Position numbers and translations under genes: made by a program | The notes under the pieces: generated by a model | Database searches by the model: none | What the model was told of the DNA's origin: nothing | Seen by the model: the letters and a program-made list of their open reading frames with translations, nothing else | In this document: one piece after another, positions 12,155-25,448 of the stretch | Position numbering within the stretch: the stretch's first letter is position 1 | How the letters are laid out: each line of letters begins with the position of its first letter | Assembly: GCA_024138025.1 (NCBI GenBank) | Contig: JAMXBD010001591.1 | Coordinates: 62,001-126,000, forward strand | Source: Combretum micranthum | Lineage: Eukaryota > Streptophyta > Magnoliopsida > Myrtales > Combretaceae | Reading direction: 5' to 3' | DNA: 64,000 nt

Positions 12155-13349
12155 TCTTAAAATCTCTTTATATATATATATATATTAATAACTTTTCTTA
12201 TCTCCTTTTCTTTTCCCAAGCTACCACTTTTTCCTTCTTCTTTCTTTCCTTTACATTTCTTTCTTTCCTTTTCTTCTTCTTCTTCTTTCTTCTTCTTTTC
12301 TCTCAAATTTCACCTCCAAATCTCAATCTTGAGAAGATCATAAGAGAGATTGAAGTTAGAAAAGAAGATAGGAGGTGCGAAGCATGCTAGTAGAAGCTTC
12401 AACAACTAAGAAATAAGTAGTCGTAGGATGAACATGTTCCTTGTTCATATTAACAAGTAAGTTGATTTGCTTTCTTTGTCTTGATTGTTGTACATGCATA
12501 AATATGATGTATGAGAGTTAGAAATGAGTTGGGTTTGTGATAAAGTTGATGAATAATAGATATATGGTTTATGCATAAATGGAGAAGGGGTTTGATGAAA
12601 TGAGTTTAATAATGTATGATGGTAAAAATATGTTTAAAAAGGTTGTGAGTTATGGAAGTGACTTATGCTGTTGTAGAGATGTCGTGGGTTGAGTTTTGAA
12701 GATAAAACTTGTAAACTTGTAGTATGTGAACATATAGGCTAAGACCTAAGTGAAGTCCTATATGTTAGAATTGGGATTTTGATGAAAATGAAGTAAAAAC
12801 ATGTATATAGATGTTATAAATAGTGATTATGAATTTGTATGATGAGTCTAAGATGTTAGATGTTGAGTTTTGATGTAAAACAAGTAGCTAAAATAGGTTA
12901 AGCTTCGAAGGAAATAAACATAGCAAAGAGCACAGGGTGAACATGAGGCATACTATTGAGTCAAGCTTCTCTTTGTGCCTTAAAAAACACATGATTTTAA
13001 CCTACACGAGAAGAAGCACGACTATTACATGTCCTCCCCTATCCAATCGTGTTTCTTTCTTACCTCAAAAAACTCCAAAAAGGCATGTTTTTGAGAACAA
13101 CACGACCAAAACATGGGGTAATGTATTTACCGTGTTTCTCTCTGATCACGATATTGTTTTATATTTTGATCATAACTTTATCATCTAAACTCGGATTGAG
13201 GTGATTGAAAAGGCTATGGAAAGCTTAAAAAGAGCTCTATAACTTTCATATTTTAAGTTTTTGAAAATTTAAAAGTTTCAAGACCTAAAATATATTTAAT
13301 TCAAATTACCATATATCCAAATCTAAATGAACTTAGTCAATAATCTAAA

Positions 13350-13575
13350 CTCATTTTAGCTTGATAAACCTAAATGAACTAAAATGGATTAGATTGATTA
13401 AGCCTAATCAACTTGGCTAAGATTAAGGTAACATAGATTTGAGTTGATATGAATCTTGGATATAAAATGAATTAATAATATATTTAAGCTCAACTTGACC
13501 TAATGCACTTTGATAAACTCAAATGAATTAGATAGGTTAAGTTTAATCAATTCAGCTAAGTTAAGTTAAAATAGA
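13350..13575 (+). repeat. Imperfect tandem duplication inside the solo LTR
   Basis: Two related segments, starting near 13354 and near 13505 (period about 150), share TTGATAAAC.TAAATGAA and TTAAG.TTAATCAA..C.GCTAAG blocks. The duplication is internal to the LTR and non-coding. Confidence 0.45.
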
Positions 13576-15433
13576 CTTAATAACTTGTAAATGTCTTATA
13601 TATAAGTGTAATTTATTAGCATTTAAATAACAAAAGGAATACGTTGTTTTAAATGTCTGTTTGCTAAAACAAGTTTTCAATATAAGTCTATATTTCAATC
13701 AAGTGTAGAATAATGAACTAAAAATGAGTTCAAATACTAAAAAATGATAGGATGTATATATTAAGAAATGTATTGAGTGTCTATTCTTTCCTTTTCATAG
13801 GAGGAATGGATTAATCCTTGGTTTTCCCAGGAGTATACTATGATTTAGCTTTGATGATAGGTGGGTAACATTAACCGTATCACATTGTTTGTGCTTGTAA
13901 CTTGGTTACAAATGTATTAATATAAACATAATTGACTATGTGTGGGGAATTGGGTACTCGTGTGTTGTTTGATGATTGTTTTGAATGATACTCACTAATT
14001 TAAAAGAGATAACCCATTGCTTGTAATCATCGAGTTGCAAATATTGATGATTGTCTATTAATCGATTGATCTCCTTAATAAATGGACTTAATATTATTCG
14101 ACTAGTTAATTAAACAATCATTCAATGCATGAAAATATAACTTGCATTAGTATGGTATTTACGTCACGTATTAATATTTCGATTCTCTAGTAATGCTTTT
14201 GAGAGTCCAGTGAATCTGGTTAATGTTACTATAAGGTTGTCAATTCCACAGGAATTAGTAGGCTTAAAGGACGTCACTTGTGTTAGGGTTAGCTTTAGGG
14301 ATATTTACTTAGGGAGTTTCTAAGCTTCTAAGGTGAAGCAGAGGTTATGTTGATAATATGTATATAAATAATAAATGAGTTTCAAAAGAAATCCTCTTTC
14401 CTTAGTTCTTTCTTGGGTGAAGTTGAGGTTATATTGGTAATATATATGTAAATAGCAACGAATTGAGAAAATTCCTTCTTCCCTAGTTCTCAGTTTCTCC
14501 TAGGCATGAATGACTTGAGATAGTCCTTTAACCTTCAAGAGAGGGTGTAAATCTTCATCGGTTTAGATTTCGATCATCCAAACTATACATATCATATGGT
14601 TGAGTGTTGCATTGCATATGCTTATTAATAAAACTGATTGACATTTCTTTAATATGTGATTTGGTATTGTTATTCACTGAGCTATAATTTAGCTTACGTC
14701 CCTTTATAATTTTATGCAGGAATAGCTCATGTTGGGAATGGACTAAGAATGCGAGAAGAGATCTCCTTTAATGAAGTCTTGGAAGGCAAGAAGATGATCT
14801 TAGAATGTAAATCATAAACATAGGGTATAAGTTTGAGATTTTGTACTTATGTAAGATAAACTTAGACTAAGCATTAGATTGATTGTATAATGGTTTAAAG
14901 TTTTGTCATATGTAGATTTGTATCTTATTTTATTGTTTGATCAAGGATATCGATTCTCTACAGTTTTGGTGGACTGTGGGAATTTGTATTTCGTTAAATA
15001 TCAAAATATTTTTATATAATTAAAACTTCTTTAGCAAATATTAAGTAGAATTTTATAAAATCCGACTTGTAAAATGGTTCTCTTATCATGGATGCATACT
15101 TGATATGATAGCTTCAGATTAATCATACTAGGCCTCATTTAGGGTCAGGACAGATGTCTAAGTGGTTCTCTACCTACAAAGTTTGATGAAATGACTGCAA
15201 TGATATTATTTAGGTTGGGATATTGCTCCAAAACACATAAGGCAAAACAACCATGTATTAATGAAAAAACTACTATTGTCGGTTGGCTTACCAAAAAAGT
15301 TAGAGTTCATTAGATGGATTTTTTCTACTTTTAAGATTCAACCCTTGATAGTGGTTTTTGTGAACCCCATGAAATTTCCATTATTTAGAAGATTCAATTA
15401 GAAATAGTAACTTGGGAATATAATAGTTATAAG

Positions 15434-16516
15434 CAATGTTGTCAGAACCAAACTGGGAGTTGACATGGATATGCTAGGGGGTTAGGGGTCAAGGAGTCGA
15501 ACTAGGGTTAATAAAAAATAATAATTTAAATTACATCATACCCAAATGAGACAATTAGGTTTTAATAAGCATCGAAAGCAATAATAGAACGTATAACATG
15601 GGTTTGAAGGAGGGTTAAAACTAAAAAAATAAAAGTGGACCACTTGGTGCAACTCCCAATACTCTTTATCTCTTATCTTCTAACTTTAAATGCTTTGTCT
15701 CGTAAGAATCAAATTTTTATAGCTATCCTCAATTAATATATCACCAACCTTTAAATACCAAACAAACATGTTCCAAAATTTTTAATCTAAATATTGTAAT
15801 TGTAAGTAACCATTCATATTTCTCTAAAACATAATTTAGTGGAAAATTAGTACATATAATTAGCACATGTCCAGGAAGAACTAAAGAAATGAATATCCTT
15901 TTTCACTTTTTTTTCTCATTGTCATTACTTCAGTCTTTCAATATATTGATGGGTTCCATTTAGGCATGCGGACTCAGATCTGCCGGGCATGAAACAAGAA
16001 AAGCCTTGTCTCTTACAACTGATTCTTGGGTCTTGTCTTCTTCCTCAAGTATATTGTATTAATTTTTCCTCCGATGTGAGCTTTCAAGCGGCAACAATGA
16101 TAGGAGACGACTGTGTTGTTCGCCTATGTCAATTATGTAGCTATCACGGTGCTGCTCAGAGACTCTAACCAAGGCTTCAACACAGAACCAAGAACAACTC
16201 CGACCAAGGCTTTAACATAGAACCAAGCACATCATTGGGCAAGACCCATTGCATCAAACATATCTCACATTGACCAACCTTCATCACTACTCTAACCAAA
16301 GTTCTTTTGTTTTTAATTTTTTTTAATGGTGCATTGTGCATTTGGACTCGTTTGACTTGATCGAGTCAATTGGCTTATGGTTGAACCGGTCGAGTCTATC
16401 GGCTCTAGCCGATTTAACCTAAAAACAGGTTTTAACCATGGACTGCCTTGTCTTTAAGGCTGGTTCCAGTTGAACCCAATTGAATTGGCCGGGCTGGTTT
16501 GAGTTTGACTACATTA
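15434..16516. mobile_element. Non-autonomous hAT-like element, copy 2 (1083 bp)
   Basis: Ends are CAATGTTGTCAGAACC (left) and GTTTGACTACATTA (right), the same family as the elements at 2335 and 49834. The flanking 8-bp target duplication GTTATAAG (15426-15433 and 16517-16524) is perfect. The interior carries a GC-richer block (about 15960-16270) with no long frame; within it CCAAGGCTT.AACA.AGAACCAAG is duplicated in tandem (about 16171-16230). No transposase. Confidence 0.87.
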
Positions 16517-16524
16517 GTTATAAG

Positions 16525-18879
16525 TTATAGTTGGAGATATGACTAAAATTTTAATATTTAATTATATAGGCTTAAAATTTCATTTTTCTTAATCGCGTAA
16601 ATTTAAATTATAATATTTGCTTATATAAACTTAAATTATGATTACATAAACCTAAATTTTGACATTATTCAATCGTGTAAACTCAAAACTTAATTCTACT
16701 CAATTGTGTAAGATTAAACTTTATAAAATAATTTAAATCCATAAATAAGGTATTTAAAATAATTTAAAAGCTTAGTTTTCAACATGAACATTTTCACTTT
16801 TATTTATAAACATTAAATTCAATCTTTTAAACTATATAAAACCCTAATCGGGTAAGTATAAACCTAGAAATTTTTAATCGTGTAACTTGTAAATTTAAAA
16901 TAAAATAAAATAAGGTACTAGGAAAAATAGGGATCAAGTTTGGTCATGTGCATCGAAATTCATTATGAATTTCCTCTTTTATTCTTAATCAAGTAAATCA
17001 TCATTACTTTATCATGTACCCATTATATATGTATGTATGTATATGTATAATATAGATATATTTCTACTCCCCAAAGCTTGATATTGCTGTGAGTGTTAGT
17101 GTGATAAAATTAAAATCATCATTGCCTCCTTGACTATTTCAACAAACAAATATAATATTTATGCATAAAAGAACAAAACTTATCCTTATAAATGAAGGCT
17201 TATCTTAACTCCATTAGCTATATAGTAATAGGGTAGACCACAGACTAATAATAGTCAAAATTAATGATTTTGCTTTTTATTTTTTTTCCTTTCTTCCTTC
17301 CCAATTTCCTTAAGTTGTTGAACATAGAGCCGCACACACATTTCATTTCTTTCCTTTTCAAGCTAAAAACAAAAATGCTCCACAATCCCTTAAAGCTGTT
17401 GTGTACTTTAGCATAGAGCCCCACACGCATATATCTCCTTTCACACTCTACTTTCAAAAAAAGACACAAAGCTTTCTAGATATCCAAATCAATTTTAGAA
17501 AATATAGTACATATATCAATAAGAACTTGTCTACTAGGGCTTGTTTGGTTTGTCATTCTGGCATCGCTTTGGTACCAAGCAGAACCGAACCGATACAGAT
17601 ATATACGATGAAAACTGATAGTTTTACTCATAAACTTACCGAATTTAACCGATGCTGAATCGATACCGAACGATATTGAATTGATACATTTGATACTAAT
17701 AAAAATATACAATCAAAGAGGAAAGGTCAAATTAAAAATGAAGAAGGTCTTTCAATCTTTCATTTTCAATATAAGAAAATTTAAAGTCTTAACTTAACTC
17801 CTTTCATTTTCTTTCTAAAAGTAATAAAGGAGTTCAACTCTTATCCTCCACAAAGTCAAGGTAACCTATTCTACCCTTACTACTATATTAGATGACAAGA
17901 ACAAATCAAATAAAAATGGACTTAGCACTTTGAATATTACCCTAGAAATTTTAGCTATATAAAAGAGAAGTCAATATGATGATGGGAAATCAATGTACTT
18001 GATGTAGTATAAATTTTATAAAAGAACAAAGTAGAAAACTCTTATTCATACACCCTATATGTTTGGTTAATTAAAAAGATAGGAATCTAAATATTAGTTG
18101 TACCCACAAAGATATGTTGACTTTAGTAAAGATGCTATTTAGTGATGATTCAAGTTTTAGACAAAAAGAAATAAAAATCAAAACAAGGACATATATACAT
18201 ACTACGTGGTAGCTCAAAAAAGGAAATAGGTGACCTGTTGTTTTAATTCAAGTTCTATGATTATTGCTTCATATAAATGGATAAAAATGATTAGATACTA
18301 ATTAGTTAATAGGAAAAATAAATCATTAAATAATAAGTATATATCTTTAAATATTTCTAAGAAAATAAATAATGAGTTAAACTTAGTATAATATATGATG
18401 TCATAGGATATGAGGAATTATATAAGTAATTAGAAAAGAAATTATAGAAAATATAATACATACATATACATATATGCCCCATGGTTCCTTGAGAAAAAGA
18501 AAAGCAAATTATTTATTCTAAGCAGATTATTGAAAAGTACATGAAAAGAGCTTTTCGACAATTATTCATATGCTCAAAACAGAGTTAAAATGAATATATT
18601 GTGTCTAGTTTAAGATTAAATGATTAAAATTAAGATTTAAAATCATTTAAGGCACTTTTTTCTAGCAATAATAATTTCATGTGAATCAAATTAATTAAAT
18701 AGATGAAACTATGATAAATAGCCTTTATGAACTTTAGATGATTATTTAAGAATTAAAATAGGATTAGAAATGGGAAAATAGCAATAAGTTTAGTGAATTT
18801 AGGACGCTTAGCCACAAATACTAATACATAACCAATTATCTCTATAATGATATGATTATTATTACTTTATTTTAGGAGA
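16525..18879. other. AT-rich intergenic DNA without genes
   Basis: No convincing gene. Overlapping frames of 74-85 codons on opposite strands around 17245-17712 show no domain. A short GAACCGAACCGATAC-type repetitive patch lies at about 17580-17690. The right part may be the decayed 5' portion of the LTR remnant that follows. Confidence 0.45.
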
Positions 18880-19872
18880 GATAGATCCATTTTTTGACTT
18901 GCCGGGGATTATTACGACGAATAGACTTGAAACGAATAGGTGAGTAATTCAAATCTATTTTACTGTATGTTTGTGGTATAGTGGCACTAAAATAAAAGAT
19001 AATAAAAATTTGAATTATGTATGGGGATATGGGATTATTTATTGCTTGGTGATTGTATTGACTATTGGATTACTATAATAAAAGTGGAAATCCTTTGATT
19101 ATAATATCTATTTGATAAATTGCTAAGTGTTTATGATTGAAGTGGTCATTTTAATAATTAGAATAAAAATATCAAATTGGATAATATATTTTCATACATT
19201 GCATGAATTACATAAATTGCATTATTTTGAGGTTACCTTGCTACATGTTAACATTTCAGACCTATGGATTCAGTTGATACTTCTAGATGTAAATTTTCTA
19301 GTTTTACATTAGGTTTTCATAGACCTGTTTGGTTCCATGGGAACCATGTAGCACCCAAAGGAACGTCGCCTGTAGGATCAACATGAAATAGTTAACACTT
19401 AATGGAAACCTAGTTTTCTGATGCTAAGTGGAGATAATTTGAATTATTTTTAAATTCATGCATATATTCTCTCTTTCCTTGGTTCTTAGTCTCTCCTGGG
19501 CTGGTCAACTAGTGCTGGATCCTGAAAACCTAATGTGAGGGCGTAAATCTACACCCTATTTGAATTTTAGTCATTCAAACTTGTATTTGTTACATATGAT
19601 TGAGTGCTGCATTGCATATGTTTGTTAATCAAACTTGCTTGTGATTGTGTAACGTGGAATAAAATCTGATTACTTCATTAAGCTGTGGTTTTTCTTATAA
19701 CCTTATAGACATTTTAGGTTCCAGGGTAGTCTATGGCTTGTGCCTAACCGTGCTTTTGTTAGGGTATGGGTCTTAAAGTTAAGGATTAGAGCCGGAAGGA
19801 AAAGCTTAGAGAAAATAGAATTATTTAGTTTAAATATCTTTTCTCATCATTATCTTCATAATACTTGGTCTG
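18880..19872 (+). repeat. LTR remnant homologous to the 13.8-14.95 kb part of the upstream solo LTR
   Basis: Collinear similarity to the LTR at 11211-15152: a GGAAC(A)T(C)GYC block near 19360, GAGGG(C/T)GTAAATCT near 19538, and GATTGAGTGCTGCATTGCATATG near 19598. The similarity stops where the Athila-family solo LTR begins at 19873, so this remnant seems to have been the insertion target. The 5' border is not resolvable. Confidence 0.55.
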
Positions 19873-21959
19873 TGGTTGTGGTGGATTGCGTAGGATAAGA
19901 ACCTTTTAAAAGAATGCAAAGTTGAAGTTTTCAAAAATTTGTAAAGCTAATAGGTTCTGTTCAACTTCGGATAGTAGTTGCCAATAATAGGCAAAAGCAC
20001 CTACAGAAGTAGCATAGAAAATATTAGGTCGGATCCTAAGGGAATCGGTGGCAACTACCTTACTCCCATTTCATCTATTATCTAGCTAAAAAAAGTCAGA
20101 AGAACATATTGAAAACATAAGCTATACTAGGTTAATGAATATTCACCAGCGTTTTCAAGGCAAAATATAGGATAGGTTTGTAAAAATGCAAGATAATAAC
20201 CCAAGGTTTGTTCTTCAATTCCTTATTATATGATTTCAAATCAAAACTTTGAGAGAGTTGTTGCTGGTGTATTTGTACTGTCAGATTCACTAAGGTAAGT
20301 TAAAAGCCTCTCTTAAGGTCAATAAATTTAGACCTATAGTAGACCACCGGAATCTCTTCTCAAGCTATCAATGGTCTAGACTCGTGTAAAGCTTAAGAAT
20401 CCTTTGTTTTAAAACCAACTCAATGAATTTTAAAAACAAGAGACAGAAAGTCTCACAACCCTTCTCTTAAGGTGATTATGATTAATTTCATTAATAGTTA
20501 CAGATCTATTCAAAAGAATGACCTTTTGGTCTATTTAATTGAATTCAAACATGGGTCTAATAGGTGCATCACACAATTAGACTTACAAAAATAAATTCAA
20601 GCTACTAATCACAAATACCCAGTTAATTTACTCGAAATCGCATTTGAATTCACATGAATCAAGATTTGAATTCACAAACTCTAAGCTATAGGAGATTATT
20701 TCTCCATGGGTTTAAACATTAAGCATGATTTCTGAAGAAATAAAATCGAATCAAAGAATATTTCAATTACCATTAGTCTTAGAAAAATTACGAACAATGG
20801 GTTTTATTTGATCTTACCCCGAAAACACAAAGTTTTCTAAAGTAAGAAGAAAGAGTTCTTTCACTCTAGAAATTCTCTCTCTACTTTATGTTAATTCTGT
20901 ACACTATACACTCTTATATGCTACGTGCCTTTGCATGTTTATTTATAAGTAGAAGGCATGAAAATCATGAAGATTTTATTGCTGATGTGACCGATTCTTT
21001 ATAACGGAATGATTTTCTTTATCCATGCGCATGTCTGTATCACTTGCTCAAAAAATCACTCATCAAGGGGTACATTGAGTGCTCAAGTGCTGCATTAAAG
21101 ATAGGACTCAACTTAAGCCGATAAAGCGCTATCATTTTTGTCCATCCTTCCATTGAGGGCTAAATTGAGGACTTTGAGGGCTCGAGACTTTAAGGCGCAA
21201 CTAAAGTCAACAAAGTTTTGGTCTTCATTTAGTCTTCATCGTGGGTCAAGATTAAGGCTCAGCAGTATGGTGCAAGAAAGACTTTTCTTCAAATCCAGGG
21301 CTCGATCACCTCAGAACATGTCACGCCCCGAAGGGTACCCTAAACGTGGCAGTCCGCCGCATACAATATTAAAGCTAATGAATGACAACCGTAGTCATGC
21401 AGGAGCTTCGATATTATATGCAAGGCGTGCTTCCAAGATAGTAGGAGACTCTTAGGGGTGTTACGTTTAAATAGATAGCAAAAATAAGCATAGATAATCA
21501 TAATTTCTTCATTTCAACATACGAAAGTACATCTTCTTAGGGGCATTCCCCCGTCTTAAGGTCTTTGATCAACAATACTTTTCATCAAAATAAACATATC
21601 TACTACATAAGTCTACTATAGAGATTTTTCCTAGAAGTCTATGTTCAAAACTAAAAGTACATAAACTTCCTCCAAAAACTCCTAGTAGCGTATACTCGTA
21701 CCTGGCATACGGGGCTCCTCGGGCCAACCAAAGATAATCAGACTGTAATAGAAAACTATAAGGGTATAAGCTTGACTAGCTTAGTGAGATAATTCCAACT
21801 ATAAGACATTTCCCAAAATTCAACCAAATATTTTAATCAAAACATATGAAAATGCATCATCCATATGAACATGTAAGATACACATGATTAACCGGAAATC
21901 AAGTGCAGCATGGATTTAACGCCCTCCATGACAAGGGTTGGGTGGTTACAGGCCCATAC

Positions 21960-22065
21960 GACCATCAATAATAGCAGATTTACCGGCTCCTGCTTGCCAT
22001 GTAGACTTTCCGGCTCCTACTAGCCATCACGTAGACTTACCGGCTCCTACCAGCCACCACTACCC
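21960..22065. repeat. Minisatellite-like repeats in the nested solo LTR
   Basis: Three tandem units of about 30 bp share GTAGACTT.CCGGCTCCT followed by (A/G)CCA; the units differ at few positions. They are the most GC-rich part of the LTR. Confidence 0.6.
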
Positions 22066-23764
22066 TTTCCTCGTTTCCCCACACGAAGAAAAGTAGTGAA
22101 CATATGTAATTCATGTGTATGATATGCATGAGTAATTTCAAGTTACCATTTGGCTATATAAGTTGAATTCATATTAAAAGTGATCAACCATAATTTCATC
22201 ATATCAATACATAAATCACACTTTATTTAGCACTTCGTATTTCGATATTCTTAACCTTCGTTCAACAATTATTTCATAACAAAGGTTCATTTATATTTTT
22301 CCTAGTTTTCTAATGCTACTAACTACAAGCACAAACAAGGAAATGAACTTAGGAAAAGATTAACTCACTCCATATTGGTGGATCTAATCGTAGTAGTCCT
22401 CCGGATAGATGATCTCGGGTCCCTCGTCACCTAGACAAGATGAAATACCCAAAATAAGTCTCTCATAAGACTTCTATTCTTGAAGATTCTAATCTTTTCT
22501 TAAAATCGCGGTAAAATCGTATAAGGGGAATTTCAACTTAAAATGGCCATAACTTGCTCATTTTAGCTCGGAATTTCGCGTATAATATACCGTTTTCTAC
22601 CTACTCGAAAAGATCTACGCATTTCTAAACTTATTTTTATAAAACTAAGTCGTTTCGGTTCCGAAAAGATAACGACCAGATTTGCCACGAATTTTGAAAC
22701 TTGTTTTCCTTCTTTGCAAGCAAAGCACTTTTGAAGAGATAAATATTTCGAATGTTTTGTAAACTTTTTGAAAGGTATATACATATTATAATGACTCATA
22801 ACAAATGTATGAAGTAAATGAAGTTGTCTCAACTAAGGTGTTAAAAGACTTTGAACTTGAGATTCTATTGATCATTTATTTTACTTTTGAAAGGTCTTGA
22901 TATTGAGATGAATATTCTTTTTCTAAATGTAATTTCTTGTAATCTCTTTAAATTCCTAAGGTGTGGTTTTATTTCCAAAACTTGTTTTCAAAGAGTAATG
23001 ACAATTTTTGTTTCTTGTGATGAAAAAGGATATTTCTCGATGAAAAATAAGTTTTCACAAAACCTTTTGTTTATGAAAAATCATTTTCAAGTATGCTCCA
23101 AGAAAAAATCTATTTCCTTCATTTATCTAAAATGATCCTTTAGTTTAAGAAGACACTTCTTTAAATTTTTGTTGAGACAAAAGCATTATGTTTCATGCAT
23201 GAATATGAACCATAGGTTATGAAAATATGAAAAGAACATAATAATTTAAAAGAAAGCATATCAAGTATTGGGACCTTAGCTTCATCAAGGTACCCCGGGA
23301 CTAAGAAAAGACTAGTCCCGAAAAGAAAAGGAAAGGATTGTTTTGACTTGATGAGGACAAGTCTAAGACTAGAATGACTAGTCTTAAGAACAACTTTGAA
23401 ATAAATAAATTACGTGAAAGATAAATAAATTGCAAGACAATGAGCTTATATGCTCAAAATAATATATGTAGCTATATAGATATATTAGATAGTAAAGAAC
23501 ATAAATAAACATAAAGAGATTGATATTATGAACAAAAAACAAAGTATGAATCTAATGTTGCTTTCTTAACCTTCATGGTTTTTAGAAAACATACACTAAG
23601 CTCATACTAAGTAGATGAACATGAAGAATTCTTAAGAATTTCTTACCTAAAGAAACTAAACTAAGAGGACTTTCTTGAAGAACTCTTGAGAGGATTTGGA
23701 GAGAAATTTTAGTATAGTAACTTTAGAGATGAAGAAGTGTGAAAGAAGTGAAGGTATGAAGGGG

Positions 23765-23772
23765 TATTTATA
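23765..23772 (-). promoter_or_regulatory. TATA box of the nested solo LTR (minus strand)
   Basis: On the minus strand the sequence reads CCTATAAATACCCC, followed about 120 bp later by a splice-donor-like AG|GTAAGA. This fixes the LTR's transcription direction as minus. Confidence 0.5.
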
Positions 23773-24779
23773 GGAAAATATGAGAGATTATTTGTGTTAA
23801 TAAATTAAATGAAAACAAACTTGAGGGATGCATGAATGGGGGTGGCCGGCGCCATTTTGGGTGCATGGGGAAGACCAAAAATCAATTTTTTTGTCTTTTG
23901 ATTAATTAAAGTAAGAAATGAAAGATGTGAATTTGTATTGGAAATGAAAAAGTGTAAGAGATAGGTGTAAGGTTTGTAAGAATAGGTTGTAAGAAAAAGT
24001 AGAGATAGATGAATAGTGTAGAATAGTAGAAAATAGTGTAATGTAAAAGTAGACATGACAATTAAATACGTAGTAAGAAGTACGCGTATAAAAGCGATAT
24101 CTGATATTTTAGTTATCGAAAAATTACGAAATTGATATTTTTGGAAATCTTATATTTTTACGAGTCTAACGGTATATTCGGAATAATTTTCCTATTCCGG
24201 GCTTCCGGACACGTTTTTCGAGAATCATGTCCGATCGGGTTCAAAGGACACTTAAAATTCTTCAATCTGATGTTTTTACGCAACCTATGGCTATTACGAA
24301 TTATTAGGGCAAACTTTTCCAACTTCGTTTTCTAGGGCTAGAGAAAACGGTAATGCCGGAGTTTAAGCGGTCACGTTATACTAGGGTTTTGGTTGACTTA
24401 AGAGTCCGTTTGACTCCCGATTAGGGTTTGGGCTTCGAATTTGGAACCGAAAATTTGGGAACTTACAGAACATATGTTGAGGGTCACGTCGATGGCTAAA
24501 TTTAGGGTGCAACAAACCAATTTTACCTTGTTTTGTCTTAACATTTTGGCCTCGACTAATGCTTTTGCAGGGCTCGACTAATTCCATCTTCAAGTATTGT
24601 TGTTGTTTTGCTTCAAATCTGATTCTAAATACTCTAGTTCTTCTTCTTCTTATTCAACGAGCTAAAAAACAACAATTAAACAGTTAAAGCACCATACTCA
24701 TTGGAATTCATCCAAAAATACATCAATTTAGGCCTAAATTCCTATGAATAGAATAGATTAAAATACACTTATCAGTTTG

Positions 24780-25448
24780 CAATAAGTAGTAATTGATAGT
24801 GATGCATGGTACTACTTTATTTGTTGTGTGACTTATATATATCCGTATTTCTTATCAAAGCAACCTTGATCTTGTTTTCATGTCATTTCCTATGGAGCAA
24901 TTTAGTAGTCCAAGTGATTGTCTTCTATATTTATATTCATTTTGTAACTTATTAAGGATATCAATTAAGATTTATAATGACTTGATACTACTAAGTACCC
25001 TTGAGGTGTGATGGGTTTCAAATAAAAGGTTCTTTTGCTTAGAAAACCTAGATCAAGGTATTCATCTAGCAAAATCTTATTCCACCCATTTATTTTCTTT
25101 CTTTGATTCCTTTGGTTTGATTTAAATGATACGACGTTTAGTAGTTAAGGGAAAAAAAATTGCCATCCCATATATATCTCATGAGTATACACCTAAATTT
25201 TGTTAATGAATGCTTTAAGGTAATTGCTAAGGATTCAAAGTTTATATATATATATAATATATATATTTTAAGAGCGATTATGCATTTGACTAAAAACAAT
25301 TTATATGGAATGGTAAATTGAAACTTTTTTCTTATTTTATTTGAACCAAAAAAATTATAATAGATAAAGGTAAAATCTTAGTAAGTTAGCTATGAAAGAA
25401 TGAAACTCCTAATGTAACAAAAGCATCTTACATTTGCATCTTTGTGCT
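24780..25448. other. AT-rich intergenic DNA without genes
   Basis: No recognisable gene or element. It may hold the 3' continuation of the LTR remnant interrupted at 19872, but I could not align it confidently. A short (TA)n patch lies at 25242-25267. Confidence 0.4.

Larger units (their letters stand above)
11211..15152 (+). mobile_element. Probable long solo LTR of a Ty3/gypsy chromovirus (Tekay/Del-like), about 3.9 kb
   Basis: The left end reads TGTAAAGGCGG and the right end GGGTCAGGACA, resembling the TGTAA...GACA ends of the LTR at 21319-24467. The 5-base word GATGT occurs at 11205-11209 and again at 15153-15157, a candidate target duplication with one extra T at 11210. A TATA box TATAAATAT lies at 12146-12154 and a donor-like GTAAGT at 12457. 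The segment 13800-14950 is clearly homologous to 18880-19872, including a shared GATTGAGTG(T/C)TGCATTGCATATG motif. No internal domain, primer site or second LTR is adjacent, so it is read as a solo LTR. No coding potential. Confidence 0.6.
21319..24467 (-). mobile_element. Solo LTR of a Tekay/Del-like gypsy element (3149 bp), nested
   Basis: It begins TGTCACGCCCCG and ends GGGAACTTACA; read on the minus strand it is TGTAAGTTCCC...CGGGGCGTGACA, the usual form of a chromovirus LTR. A perfect 5-bp target duplication GAACA flanks it (21314-21318 and 24468-24472). A TATA box on the minus strand at 23772-23765 and a donor AG|GTAAGA at 23646 fit an LTR promoter and leader. It contains no reverse transcriptase or gag frame. 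It lies wholly inside the Athila-family solo LTR and is therefore younger than it. Confidence 0.88.
19873..24774 (-). mobile_element. Athila-family solo LTR, interrupted by a younger solo LTR
   Basis: The segments 19873-21318 and 24473-24774 together are homologous to the two LTRs of the Athila-like element at 25.8-36.4 kb. Shared features are a TAGCATAG..AAAT.TT..GTC block near its start, CTCGA-rich text around 21170-21300, and the terminal ACTTATCA. Removing the inserted 3149 bp and one 5-bp target copy leaves 1748 bp, against 1769 bp for the LTR at 25815. Candidate target duplication: GTCTG (19868-19872) and GTTTG (24775-24779), 4 of 5. Element orientation is minus (LTR start TGATAAGT at 24774). 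No internal region, hence a solo LTR. Confidence 0.78.

Noticed and set aside
21138..21455. 105-codon plus-strand frame
   Set aside because: It crosses the border between the Athila-family solo LTR and the nested LTR at 21319, so it cannot be an inherited gene.
21960..22065. CRISPR-like array
   Set aside because: The units are directly adjacent minisatellite copies inside a plant LTR, without unique spacers or associated genes.
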